Below, piece by piece: positions 8,054 to 16,587 of a stretch of 64,000 bases of DNA. Origin of the DNA: Sphingobium sp. SCG-1. GTDB taxonomy: Bacteria > Pseudomonadota > Alphaproteobacteria > Sphingomonadales > Sphingomonadaceae. The notes below the pieces were generated by a model that worked only from the letters and a program-made list of their open reading frames with translations, was not told the DNA's origin and did not search any database. The position numbers were made by a program, and so were the translations under genes. The DNA lies in contig NZ_CP026372.1 of assembly GCF_002953135.1 (NCBI RefSeq), forward strand, positions 868,001 to 932,000, written 5' to 3'. Each line of letters opens with the position of its first letter. The first letter of the stretch is position 1.

Positions 8054-8806
8054 TTGTCCCAGGAACTGATAATATCGATCGTAAATCGGAACGAGATCGA
8101 GGGAGAGGGTCTGCGACGGATCTTGACTGATACGTCCTTCCACGTTGCCGGTGTTTTCAAGACGCCGGCGGATATTCCCTTCGGCGATGACGCCCACGGC
8201 AGGCGGCCGTTGCTGATTATCGTGTCCAGCACCGACGACGCGACGCTGACGATGTGTCGGCAGGCAAGAGCGGCGGCCCCTGACGCCCTGATCGTGATGA
8301 TGGGCTATAGCTGCGACAGCACGGTCATCGCCAAGGCGTTCCGCACGGGCGTCGACGGCTATGTCAGCAAGGATACGCGCTGTGCATGTCTGCCCGAAAT
8401 GATCCGGCTCGTCGCCGTGGGTGAAAAGCTTATTCCATCCGAAGTCGTGTTCGATCTGGTGAGCCTGGAAACGCCGATCCGCTGGGATGTGGGCGACGGG
8501 CGGCTGGAAGACGTGAACATCTCCGACAGGGAAATAGAAATTCTGCGGGGATTGATCCGGGGCGACCCGAACAAGGTCATCTCGCGCACGCTCAACATCA
8601 CGCTGGCCACGGTCAAGGTCCATGTGAAGTCCATCCTGCGCAAGCTGCACGTCGTGAACCGGACGCAGGCGGCGATCTGGGCGATCAATCATGGGCTGAC
8701 TGGCAATTACCCGAGTGCCGCAGTCCGCGAGGAAGAACTTCCCAAGGACGTGAAGCTCAATGGCTTCGCGCAGACCTTTCTCCCCGCGCCTGCGACGGTG
8801 ATGTGA
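8054..8806 (+). CDS. LuxR/NarL-type transcriptional regulator with degenerate receiver domain
   Basis: A 250-residue protein with an N-terminal receiver-like domain (residues ~1-125) and a C-terminal LuxR helix-turn-helix (residues ~155-215: ISDREIEILRGLIRG, then LNITLATVKVHVKSILRKL). The receiver lacks the usual acidic pair (ISIVNRNEIEG replaces VDD) and the phosphoacceptor Asp (LLIIVSSTDD replaces LLDxxMP); the conserved Lys is retained (YVSKD). Control by phosphorylation is therefore unlikely. The start is TTG at 8054 because GGAGG lies at 8044-8048, five bases before it; a TTG at 8042 has no such site. It is followed by the wzc-like gene after 72 bases and probably controls the exopolysaccharide genes, perhaps through the inverted repeats upstream. 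Confidence 0.87.
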   Translation: MSQELIISIVNRNEIEGEGLRRILTDTSFHVAGVFKTPADIPFGDDAHGRRPLLIIVSSTDDATLTMCRQARAAAPDALIVMMGYSCDSTVIAKAFRTGVDGYVSKDTRCACLPEMIRLVAVGEKLIPSEVVFDLVSLETPIRWDVGDGRLEDVNISDREIEILRGLIRGDPNKVISRTLNITLATVKVHVKSILRKLHVVNRTQAAIWAINHGLTGNYPSAAVREEELPKDVKLNGFAQTFLPAPATVM

Positions 8807-8878
8807 TCCCTTCAGAGCTTTCCTGATTATCAACGGGCGGAGGGGCGCCTGTAACAACCCGATTTAAGGGGGACGATC

Positions 8879-11182
8879 ATGCCACTGGGCAATACCGATC
8901 TGATTCCATCGAACCTGATCTACGAGGGGCCTCAGATGGTCCAGTCGCGCGCACCCCAGCCAGGTACGCGGACCGGCTATTTCGGCGTGGCGGATTTCTT
9001 CCGGATATTGCGTCGCCGATGGCGGCTGATCGCGGCGCTCACCACCATTGGCATGGTGCTGACGGTGTTGGCGCTGGTCAGCATAGAGCCGATCTACAGC
9101 ACGTCGGCGACGGTCGTGGTGGAGCCGCCGGACACCGAATTCCTGTCGGCCACGCCCACGACTGTGCTCAACCCGAACGACGAAACGCGTATCGAGACGA
9201 AGGTGGAAATCCTGCACTCACGCAAGCTTGCGCGTCGGGCGGCGGCGACGATGCAGTTGGGAGACGATCCTGAATTTGCCGATCGACCCGACGAGAAGCC
9301 CGGCCTGATGGCGCGGCTGACGGGCATGATCCTTCAGCGTCCACCGGCTCAACAGGACGCGCATCTTCGCAAAGCCGACGCCGAGCGCGCAAAGGATGAA
9401 GCGGTGGTCGACCGCTTGCTGGCCAATCTGGACGTTGCGCGCGTTGCCAAATCCAGCACCATCAACGTAACGGCGTCGTCGCATGATCCCCAGAAGGCGG
9501 CGTTGATCGCGAACCGGCTCGTGAAAACCTACATCCAGGGTCAGGTCCGCAACGCCGCCGAAACGCGCGAACGCGAGATACAGCGTCTTGCCCAGCGTGT
9601 CGCGGAAGTGCGGGAAACCTTGCAGCAGTCCGATGGGGCGGCGGCGTCCTTCCGTGCGCGAAATGGCATACTCGATTCGACGCCTGAAGATACTGGTGCG
9701 CTTCAGGTGGCACAGGCGGCAGGTATACTGACGCAGGCGCAGGCCGAAAGCGCGTTTGAGACGCGGCTTGCCAGATCGGGGGGCGGACTTGCCGCGACCT
9801 CGCCGCTCCTCATCGACTTGCGCCAACAGGAAGCCGCACTGGCGCGGCGCCTGAGCGAACTTGGCACGATCTATGGCGCGGGCCACCCCGACGTCATCAA
9901 GGCGCGGGCGGAGATGGCGGCGCTGACGCCCCGTCTAGCCGCTGAAACGGCGCGGGTGCAGCGCGCCTCGCAATCGCAGGCGCTGGCGAGCCAGGCGCGG
10001 CAGGGCGCGGTGCAGGCGGGCATCGGCGGGCTGCAATCGCGGGCGCTTGCGTCCGGCGTGCAGGCTGTGCCGCTACGTGCGCTCGAACGGAACGCGCAAG
10101 CGAACAATACGCTGTATATGTCGCTCATCAACGCGCTGAATGCGAAGATCGCGTCTCCGGCGGACATGGACCCGGACATTTCGGTCGTGTCGCAAGCCGC
10201 CGTTCCGGTGAACCCGTCCTATCCCGTGCCGCAGCGCGTGCTGGCGGTGGCGCTGCTCGCGTTCCTCGCGCTTGGCGTCATCATCGCGTTCGTCATTGAC
10301 ACGATGGACACGACCATTCGGACTTCGGCGCAGGTCAGCCGCCTGCTCGGCATACCGACGCTGGCGATGGTCCCCGACCTTACCGAGGATCAGGAGGAAG
10401 TCGGCGGGCCGGTTCATGCGCTAGTCGGGTCGAAACCCCGGTCGCGCTTTGCGGAGGCCATGCGCAACCTCCTGATCGAGCTTGAGACGCGCCACGGTCC
10501 TGAGTCCCATGTCGTCGTCGTGACGTCCCCGCTCGATGGCGAGGGCAAGAACACCATCGCAACCAGCCTTGCGGCGGCAGCGGCCATGGTGGGGCGTAAG
10601 GCAGTCGTCGTCGATTTCGACCTTCGGCGGCCCGGCATCCATGGTCAGGGCGAGCGCCCGACCGGCGTCGTTGGATATCTGTCGGGAAACACGGCGATGG
10701 ACGACCTTCCAGTCATTCAGCAGGGCAGTCAGTTCGCGACGATCGCGGTCGGCGATACGCCGATTGATCCCGGCGCGATGATCGCTTCTCCGCGCCTGCC
10801 GGTCCTGCTCGACCGGTTGCGCGAGCGGTACGACTTCGTGATCCTGAACGCGCCGCCGATCCTTCCGGTGCGCGATGCCAAGACGCTGACCGAACATGCC
10901 GATTCGACGCTGCTGGTCCTGCAATGGGGCCGCACCAATCCGGAAGCGGCGCGGGTGGCGATGGAAATGTTCGAGCGGCCGATCACCGGCGCGGTCATCA
11001 ACATGGTCGACTACCCCGTCCATGCGCGCCGCCGCTACGGCGACGCGATCCATCACATCGCCAATCTGACCGAATATTATGATGGCGATCCGCCATCCTC
11101 CGGCTGGACGCTCAAGGAGCGCTGGCAGCGGAGCGTGCGCCGGATGATGCGTCGAACGGCGCGGGCCTTTCATCTGGCATAG
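8879..11182 (+). CDS. Wzc-like polysaccharide co-polymerase with BY-kinase domain
   Basis: A 767-residue inner-membrane protein. It has an N-terminal Wzz domain with a first membrane segment near residues 48-65 (a Wzz-type tail FFRILRRRWRLIAALT precedes it), a long coiled-coil periplasmic part (residues ~170-430), and a second membrane segment near 445-470. The cytoplasmic part is a bacterial tyrosine-kinase domain: Walker A GEGKNT (Lys557), Walker A' VVVDFDLRRPG, Walker B VILNAPPILPVRDA. Two key positions differ from the family, Asn558 for Ser/Thr and Asn657 for Asp. The tail has only four tyrosines rather than a dense cluster. The role is control of chain length and export with a Wza channel, which is not in this window. 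Start at 8879 behind AAGGGGGACGATC. Confidence 0.9.
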   Translation: MPLGNTDLIPSNLIYEGPQMVQSRAPQPGTRTGYFGVADFFRILRRRWRLIAALTTIGMVLTVLALVSIEPIYSTSATVVVEPPDTEFLSATPTTVLNPNDETRIETKVEILHSRKLARRAAATMQLGDDPEFADRPDEKPGLMARLTGMILQRPPAQQDAHLRKADAERAKDEAVVDRLLANLDVARVAKSSTINVTASSHDPQKAALIANRLVKTYIQGQVRNAAETREREIQRLAQRVAEVRETLQQSDGAAASFRARNGILDSTPEDTGALQVAQAAGILTQAQAESAFETRLARSGGGLAATSPLLIDLRQQEAALARRLSELGTIYGAGHPDVIKARAEMAALTPRLAAETARVQRASQSQALASQARQGAVQAGIGGLQSRALASGVQAVPLRALERNAQANNTLYMSLINALNAKIASPADMDPDISVVSQAAVPVNPSYPVPQRVLAVALLAFLALGVIIAFVIDTMDTTIRTSAQVSRLLGIPTLAMVPDLTEDQEEVGGPVHALVGSKPRSRFAEAMRNLLIELETRHGPESHVVVVTSPLDGEGKNTIATSLAAAAAMVGRKAVVVDFDLRRPGIHGQGERPTGVVGYLSGNTAMDDLPVIQQGSQFATIAVGDTPIDPGAMIASPRLPVLLDRLRERYDFVILNAPPILPVRDAKTLTEHADSTLLVLQWGRTNPEAARVAMEMFERPITGAVINMVDYPVHARRRYGDAIHHIANLTEYYDGDPPSSGWTLKERWQRSVRRMMRRTARAFHLA

Positions 11183-12557
11183 CGGCGGCGGGGACCGATG
11201 AAGGCTGCTGCCATAGGGCAGCAGCCTTCATCGCGTTTCGCAGCGACAGGCTTAGTCCTGCCAGCCAGACGAAGCCGAACAGCACATGCGCGATGTTGGC
11301 GCCCATTGCGCCGAACGTGAAGATCAGCGGTGGCGCGCTGCAATAGAAGGCCAGCGAGCAGGCCATGACCGTGCGCAAGACGTCTCTTTGATTGCCCAGT
11401 GCGAGCAACCCCGCCCGGCTGGCCGCGCCGCTGATGGTCATCGTCACGGCGAGGATCTGGACGACCAGCAGCGGTACGGCACCCGCGAAAGCCGCGCCCA
11501 ACGCCATGCGGATCAGCGTATCGCCCAGCAGCAGGATCGTCAGGAAGCACCCCGCGCCGAATACCGCCAGCAGGGCTTCGGTCTGGATCACCACCCGCAT
11601 AAAGGCCCGCCTGTTTCCGGCGGACGCCAGGCGAGCGAGATCGGGATAGACGACTGATTCGACTTGGCTGCCGACCTGTTGCACGATCCGGCTGACGCGT
11701 TTGGCGATGTGGAAAAGTCCCGCGCTCGCCGGGTCCGCAAGCCAGCCCACGATCAGGGTGTCGACCTGCTGCGCGCTTGACCACAGCGTCAGCGATATGT
11801 TGGAACCCCAGGAGAAGCGCCAGATGCCCGGAAACTTCGCGAACATGCCTTTGAGCGGCGCGAACACTATGTCCGTGAAACGCAGCGGCGCGGCGATCAG
11901 CGCGCAGACGAAGTTGCTGAGCGAACCTATGATCTGGGTGATGGTCCAGATCGCCACCATTTCCGCAAGGCCCGCCCCCAGCTCGAACGCCGCCGCGACG
12001 AGCGCTAGCCGCAGCAGCGCGTTCGCCACCTGCAACCGTGCGATCATGCGGTAATTGTCGGTAAGGCGGAAGATCGCCGTAGCCACGCCGTTGAAGTTGA
12101 ACAGCAGCGAGACCAGAAACAGCAAAGCCAGCCCCAAGTTCGCCGTCGAAAGGCTGGCGACATAATGCGCTGCTATCGCGATACCGCTGGCAATCGCCCA
12201 GGCCGCGACGCTGCCGCCAAGATCCAGAAGCAGGCCGAACTTCAACAGCGGAGCGAAGGCGGCCCGGTCTTCCGCCATGTCCAGCGACGCGCCGTATCGG
12301 ATGATCGGTTGCCACGACTGAAAGCTCAGCAGCCGCTCGCAGGCCTGCCCCAGCGTGAGGATCAGCGCCAGGATGCCGTACGCCGCCGGTCCCAGATCGC
12401 GCGCCACCAACGCTATGGAGACGAGAGTGATGGCAAGGGTCGCCGCGGTGCCGCTCAACAGATGGCCGACAGCTTTCACGCGCCGATGCTTAAGGGCGCT
12501 CCCCAGCCGCCCGAGCATCCCGATGCCGATGACATGAGGCCGGGTCGTGATCGCCAT
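11112..12557 (-). CDS. Wzx-like polysaccharide flippase
   Basis: A 481-residue protein with about twelve hydrophobic segments distributed over residues 30-450, of the oligosaccharide flippase (MATE/MOP) superfamily. It would flip undecaprenyl-linked repeat units to the periplasm. The start at 12557 is preceded by GAGGGGGCAG. Its 3' end overlaps the convergent wzc-like gene by 71 bases, and a perfect 17-bp hairpin falls inside its last 120 bases. The terminal ~35 residues (rich in Pro, Ala and Ser) lie beyond the last membrane segment and are probably not conserved. It is the only flippase-like gene in the locus, consistent with one Wzx/Wzy-type assembly line. Confidence 0.86.
   Translation of the reverse strand: MAITTRPHVIGIGMLGRLGSALKHRRVKAVGHLLSGTAATLAITLVSIALVARDLGPAAYGILALILTLGQACERLLSFQSWQPIIRYGASLDMAEDRAAFAPLLKFGLLLDLGGSVAAWAIASGIAIAAHYVASLSTANLGLALLFLVSLLFNFNGVATAIFRLTDNYRMIARLQVANALLRLALVAAAFELGAGLAEMVAIWTITQIIGSLSNFVCALIAAPLRFTDIVFAPLKGMFAKFPGIWRFSWGSNISLTLWSSAQQVDTLIVGWLADPASAGLFHIAKRVSRIVQQVGSQVESVVYPDLARLASAGNRRAFMRVVIQTEALLAVFGAGCFLTILLLGDTLIRMALGAAFAGAVPLLVVQILAVTMTISGAASRAGLLALGNQRDVLRTVMACSLAFYCSAPPLIFTFGAMGANIAHVLFGFVWLAGLSLSLRNAMKAAALWQQPSSVPAAAMPDERPAPFDASSGARSAASAP
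11196..11233. terminator. Perfect 17-bp stem hairpin after the wzc-like gene, inside the flippase coding end
   Basis: CGATGAAGGCTGCTGCC and its exact reverse complement are separated by four bases (ATAG). The stem begins 13 bases after the wzc-like stop codon, where a terminator would be expected, but no T-tract follows on either strand. On the minus strand the same bases encode codons of the flippase tail (MKAAALWQQPSS). Confidence 0.45.
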
Positions 12558-12707
12558 TTTTCTGCCCCCTCGATTTTTTGTCCTGCTTATCCATGCGGCG
12601 AAACTGGCGCGGGCGCAGCTTTCCCGTGGGTCTAATCCCTAATTGCCGCACGCCGCACGCGACTTCCGGGCTAAGAAAGTGCGCATGGATTTGGCGAGGG
12701 GAATGCG

Positions 12708-13580
12708 ATGTCGTTGACTGCAACCAGATTTTTCCAGTCGTCCGACGCGCTGGCGTCTCCGGATGCGGAGGACCGCTTCTTCACGGACCTGCGCACCCGC
12801 AACGCGACCTTCAAGCGGACGGGCAGCGATCGCTTCCGGGATCTGGACGAAGCTTGCGTGCAATGCTTCCAGGCGGCCGATGCATCGATTTCGCAAGTGC
12901 TCGATGTCGGCATTTCCTCCGGCACCACGACATTGGCGCTCAGCGACCGTCTGCAACAGGCGGGGCATCCCGCGAAGGTCGTCGGCACCGATCTGTCGGT
13001 GGACGGTCATCTCGTAAAAGCCTTTCCCGGCGTTCGCGTGCTGACTGACGAGGCGGGCTATCCGCTGCAATATGACGTGATGGGCGTCGTTCTGCGCCCT
13101 TGGGGACGGCGGGCGGATTATGCGACGGGCATGGTGTTCGTGCGCGCCGCCGCAAACGCATGGATCGGGCGGCGCGCCACGCGCGTGCTGAGGCAGGGGA
13201 AGGGCGGCAGTGCGCCCGTGCAACTGGTCAGTCCCCGCGTATCGCGCCGGACGGATGTGCATGTCGAGAAGAACGATATTTTCTCCGACACCGCCCAGTA
13301 TCGCGACCGGTTCGACTTCATCCGGGCGGCGAACATCCTCAATCGCGGCTATTTCGAAGAGAGCCAGTTGCGCAAGGCGCTGGCGAACATCGTCGGCTAT
13401 CTATCCGGACCGGGGGCATGGTTGCTGGTCGTGCGCTCGACGCAGGGCCGCCATGTCGGCACCTTGTTCAGGGTCTCGGACGACGGCAAATATATGAACG
13501 CGGTCGATCGCTTCTGCGGTGGGTCGGAGATTGAGTGGCTGGTTCTGGAAACGCCATTGCCAGCCAAATGGGCGCGCTGA
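12708..13580 (+). CDS. SAM-dependent methyltransferase-like protein
   Basis: A 290-residue protein with a class I methyltransferase-type glycine motif, VLDVGISSGTTTLAL (residues ~66-80), followed by a motif II-like acidic strand end (VVGTDLS) and a late GGYFEESQLRKALANIVGYL segment. This pattern resembles proteins annotated as class I SAM-dependent methyltransferases next to exopolysaccharide genes. The substrate is unknown, and the middle of the protein (residues ~125-190) matches nothing I recognise. The start at ATG 12708 follows GAGGGGAATGCG. It ends in a TGATG junction with the next glycosyltransferase, so the two are translationally coupled. Confidence 0.6.
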   Translation: MSLTATRFFQSSDALASPDAEDRFFTDLRTRNATFKRTGSDRFRDLDEACVQCFQAADASISQVLDVGISSGTTTLALSDRLQQAGHPAKVVGTDLSVDGHLVKAFPGVRVLTDEAGYPLQYDVMGVVLRPWGRRADYATGMVFVRAAANAWIGRRATRVLRQGKGGSAPVQLVSPRVSRRTDVHVEKNDIFSDTAQYRDRFDFIRAANILNRGYFEESQLRKALANIVGYLSGPGAWLLVVRSTQGRHVGTLFRVSDDGKYMNAVDRFCGGSEIEWLVLETPLPAKWAR

Positions 13581-14743
13581 TGGCGGACGGCGGGCCGGTC
13601 ACGGTTTGCTTTCCCTTTGTCGGCGATCTCGTCGGAGGTAGCCATATCTCGGCCTGTGGGTTGATCCGGAAGATCGACCGCCGCCGCTTCTCGCCGCTCG
13701 TGCTCGTTCAGTATCCCGGCGGCGCGATTGCCCGGCTGTTCGAGGACGCAGGCATAGACGTGGAAGTCGCGCCCCCGTCAGCCGCCCTGCATCACGGAAG
13801 CCGGATAGGCGCACTGCGCGGCCTCAGCCTGGCCAGCGGAGCCGTGCCGCTCGCCAAATTCCTGCGCAGGCGGGGCGTCGCCATCGTGCACAGCAATGAT
13901 GGCCGCACCCACGCGACATGGGCGCTGGCCGCCAAACTCGCGCGCGCCAAGCTGCTCTGGCACCATCGCGGATCGCCCGATGCCGCCGGTCTGCGGCTGG
14001 CCGCGCCGCTCCTCGCCAATCGCGTCGTTGCGGTATCGCGCTTCGCCAGTCCGCGTGCGCGCGGCATCTCGGCGGCGCGGCGGACGGCAGTGATCCACAG
14101 CCCGTTCGATACGTCGCAGACACATGATCGGGACGAGGCACGCCAGACGATACTCTCGACTCTCTCGCTGTCGCCAACTGCCCGGCTGATTGCCTTTTCG
14201 GGTGCCCTTATCGCGCGCAAACGGCCGCTGCTGTTCGTGGAGGCAATCGCCGCCCTTCGTCGCCGAATGCCTGACAGTGACGTGCACGGCCTTCTGTTCG
14301 GCGGTGCGCTGGACGGGATGGACGAGCAGGTCGCCCGTCACGCGCAGACGCACAATGTCGGCGATGCCATACACCTGATGGGGTTCCGATCCCCCGGCGC
14401 TTTCTGGCTGGCGGGCTGCGACCTGCTGATGGTGCCTGCCATCGACGAGCCGTTCGGCCGCACATTGGTCGAGGCGATGCTGATGGGCACGCCGGTAGTC
14501 GCCACCGCATCGGGCGGTAATGTCGAGGCGATCCGCGACGGAGAGACCGGCAGGCTGGTCCTGCCCGAAAACGCCGACGCGCTCGCCGATGGCTGTCGGG
14601 ATATATTGACCGATCCGCAATCCGCGATCCGCCTGGCACAAACGGCGCAGGACGAGGCGAAATCGCGCTTCGGCGAAGCCTGCCACGCCGACGCTATCAT
14701 GGCTCTCTACGACGACATGCTGTGCAGGCGGACCAGGGCTTAA
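13580..14743 (+). CDS. GT4-family glycosyltransferase
   Basis: A 387-residue GT-B enzyme. The N-terminal domain begins VTVCFPFVGDLVGGSHIS, with a glycine-rich loop as in GT4 proteins that bind an acceptor lipid. The C-terminal domain has LIAFSGALIARKRP and the E-x7-E motif EPFGRTLVEAMLMGTPVVAT. ATG 13580 shares a base with the preceding stop (TGATG); an in-frame ATG at 13568 would add four residues. Its stop shares TTAA with the stop of the convergent membrane glycosyltransferase gene. The sugar specificity is not readable. Confidence 0.88.
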   Translation: MADGGPVTVCFPFVGDLVGGSHISACGLIRKIDRRRFSPLVLVQYPGGAIARLFEDAGIDVEVAPPSAALHHGSRIGALRGLSLASGAVPLAKFLRRRGVAIVHSNDGRTHATWALAAKLARAKLLWHHRGSPDAAGLRLAAPLLANRVVAVSRFASPRARGISAARRTAVIHSPFDTSQTHDRDEARQTILSTLSLSPTARLIAFSGALIARKRPLLFVEAIAALRRRMPDSDVHGLLFGGALDGMDEQVARHAQTHNVGDAIHLMGFRSPGAFWLAGCDLLMVPAIDEPFGRTLVEAMLMGTPVVATASGGNVEAIRDGETGRLVLPENADALADGCRDILTDPQSAIRLAQTAQDEAKSRFGEACHADAIMALYDDMLCRRTRA

Positions 14744-16359
14744 GGCTTCACGTACAGTCGCGCTTCCCCATAGCGGTCTCGCACGATCGGTTGCGAGATC
14801 AAGCGGTAATTATGGCCGCGAGCGTAGTCGGTGAAAGGATCGTCAAGCCGGCCCTCCACGCCTGTCAGTATCGCGGCGGGAGGCCGCGCGGCGAGCAGGC
14901 CAGGCAACAACGTCGGTGAAATCATCCGGTAATGTACGCGGTCGGCCTGCGGGATCAGGTCGCCGACGCGATAGATCATTGGCCCGGCGGCAAGCTCCGG
15001 ATAGACGCCTAGCCCGCCCTCCAGCGGATATAATGGGGCGAGCGTCGCGACCGGCCCCCTGGCACCGCTCTCCGCCAATGCGCGCGCCACGCGCTCGCCT
15101 GCGGCATGGATCTGAAAGCCGGTCCACTTCTGCGGACTGAAGAGCTGGGGAAGACCGACCATCAGCCGTGGCGCGCCCGCGAGGATGACGAGGAGGGCGG
15201 CACCTGTAAACCAGGGCGCGGCGCGCTTGCGCTGGTCCCGCAGCAATCGTCCGTAGAGCAATGCCGCCAGCAGGAGCACAAACGGCACAGGCGGCACATA
15301 ATATTGCGGAAAGGCCGGGGTCGGCACGAAGGATATCAGCGCCCCGCCGACCGCCAGCGCCGTCACCAGGAGGATCGGCCATAGCGGCCGGTCAGCCCCT
15401 CTCGCCGCATCTCGCGCGCCGCGCCAGTTGGCCCATATGCTCCACAGGACGCCCGTAAGAACGACGAAGCCCCCGCCGCTCAGCCACAGCTTCGCAGCCA
15501 GCCCGGCCTTTCCGGGGAAGGTCATGATCTTGGTCCCGTCGACCTCCGAATTGGCAATCCAGTAGGCGATATGCGGCCCCCGATGATATCCGATGACATG
15601 AGCGAGGAAGCCGGCAGGGTCGCGCCCTAAATAGTACAGACTCGGCAACCCGCCGACGACGCCGCCGATCAGGAGCGGCAATACAATTGTGCGCACCCGC
15701 AGGCTGATAGGGAGGCGTGACGGCACCAAAAACGCGGCCACGGCGAATGGTGGAACGAGGAAGATGTAGTTCGCTTTGAAGCCGATGGCGATGCTGACGC
15801 ATAGCCCCGCGCTCGCGATCAACCACGGCGCGGGCTCCCGGCGATCCAGGCCCGCGATGAACAACCCGGTCGCGGACACGGCGAACAGCAGGGGTAGGAA
15901 ATTGTTCGTCACCAGCATCCCCGCTTGCCCGAGCAATAGCGGATGAGTCATCAGCAGCAGCGCAGCCAGTAGCCCCGCCGCTCTTGTGCCCGCCGCCCGC
16001 GACGCCACCAGTCCCATGGCCAGCGCCGCCAGCATCCATGCGGCGAAGATCAGCAACCGCCCGGTCAGCAGATAATGATCCGTCCCGCTGATCCCGAAAA
16101 GCAGGGACAACAGGAGCGGGAGATTGGGGAGATGATTGAAGCCCACATCGCGATAGATGTCTACCTGCGGCAGAACGATGCCAGCGGGCACCAGCATCTG
16201 CTCGTCATGCCGCATCGGATAGGTCATGATCCGCGCGAACAGGCCGATCACGGCCAGCGTGACGCCGCCATAGGTGGTGGCCTGGATGGCCGAGAACCGC
16301 GTCCTCTCGCGTGGCCCCTCAATGGGCATGACCGATCGATACAGGGCCTTCGCCGCCAT
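14740..16359 (-). CDS. GT-C membrane glycosyltransferase (PMT/ArnT-like)
   Basis: A 539-residue integral membrane protein with about eleven or twelve hydrophobic segments. Shortly after the first segment comes the acidic loop YPMRHDEQM, resembling the first extracytoplasmic D/E motif of GT39/ArnT-type transferases that use polyprenyl-phosphate sugars. A soluble region of ~120 residues ends the protein (from residue ~415), as is common in this class. It could add a side-chain sugar in the periplasm, with the donor supplied by the GT2 enzyme near 30 kb. That link is inference. The start at 16359 is chosen for GGGGAGAAGTCAGG just before it; the frame is open to 16431. Confidence 0.75.
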   Translation of the reverse strand: MAAKALYRSVMPIEGPRERTRFSAIQATTYGGVTLAVIGLFARIMTYPMRHDEQMLVPAGIVLPQVDIYRDVGFNHLPNLPLLLSLLFGISGTDHYLLTGRLLIFAAWMLAALAMGLVASRAAGTRAAGLLAALLLMTHPLLLGQAGMLVTNNFLPLLFAVSATGLFIAGLDRREPAPWLIASAGLCVSIAIGFKANYIFLVPPFAVAAFLVPSRLPISLRVRTIVLPLLIGGVVGGLPSLYYLGRDPAGFLAHVIGYHRGPHIAYWIANSEVDGTKIMTFPGKAGLAAKLWLSGGGFVVLTGVLWSIWANWRGARDAARGADRPLWPILLVTALAVGGALISFVPTPAFPQYYVPPVPFVLLLAALLYGRLLRDQRKRAAPWFTGAALLVILAGAPRLMVGLPQLFSPQKWTGFQIHAAGERVARALAESGARGPVATLAPLYPLEGGLGVYPELAAGPMIYRVGDLIPQADRVHYRMISPTLLPGLLAARPPAAILTGVEGRLDDPFTDYARGHNYRLISQPIVRDRYGEARLYVKP

Positions 16360-16587
16360 CCTGACTTCTCCCCATTCCGAGCGGGAGCTTACCGGATTGC
16401 GCCACGCCTTCGCGCGCCCAAAGGAGCGCATACCGGTTCAGAGGGAGTAGCGCGGACAAGGGCGCTCGCTCTGAGTAACACCAAAGAGCGCCGTCGCGCC
16501 TTAAGCGCCGACCATTGCGGCGTTTCTGCCGTCTATGCTGCACGCAAAGGCAAACTGCTGCGAATCCGCGCCAGGGGCGAAGGGGGG

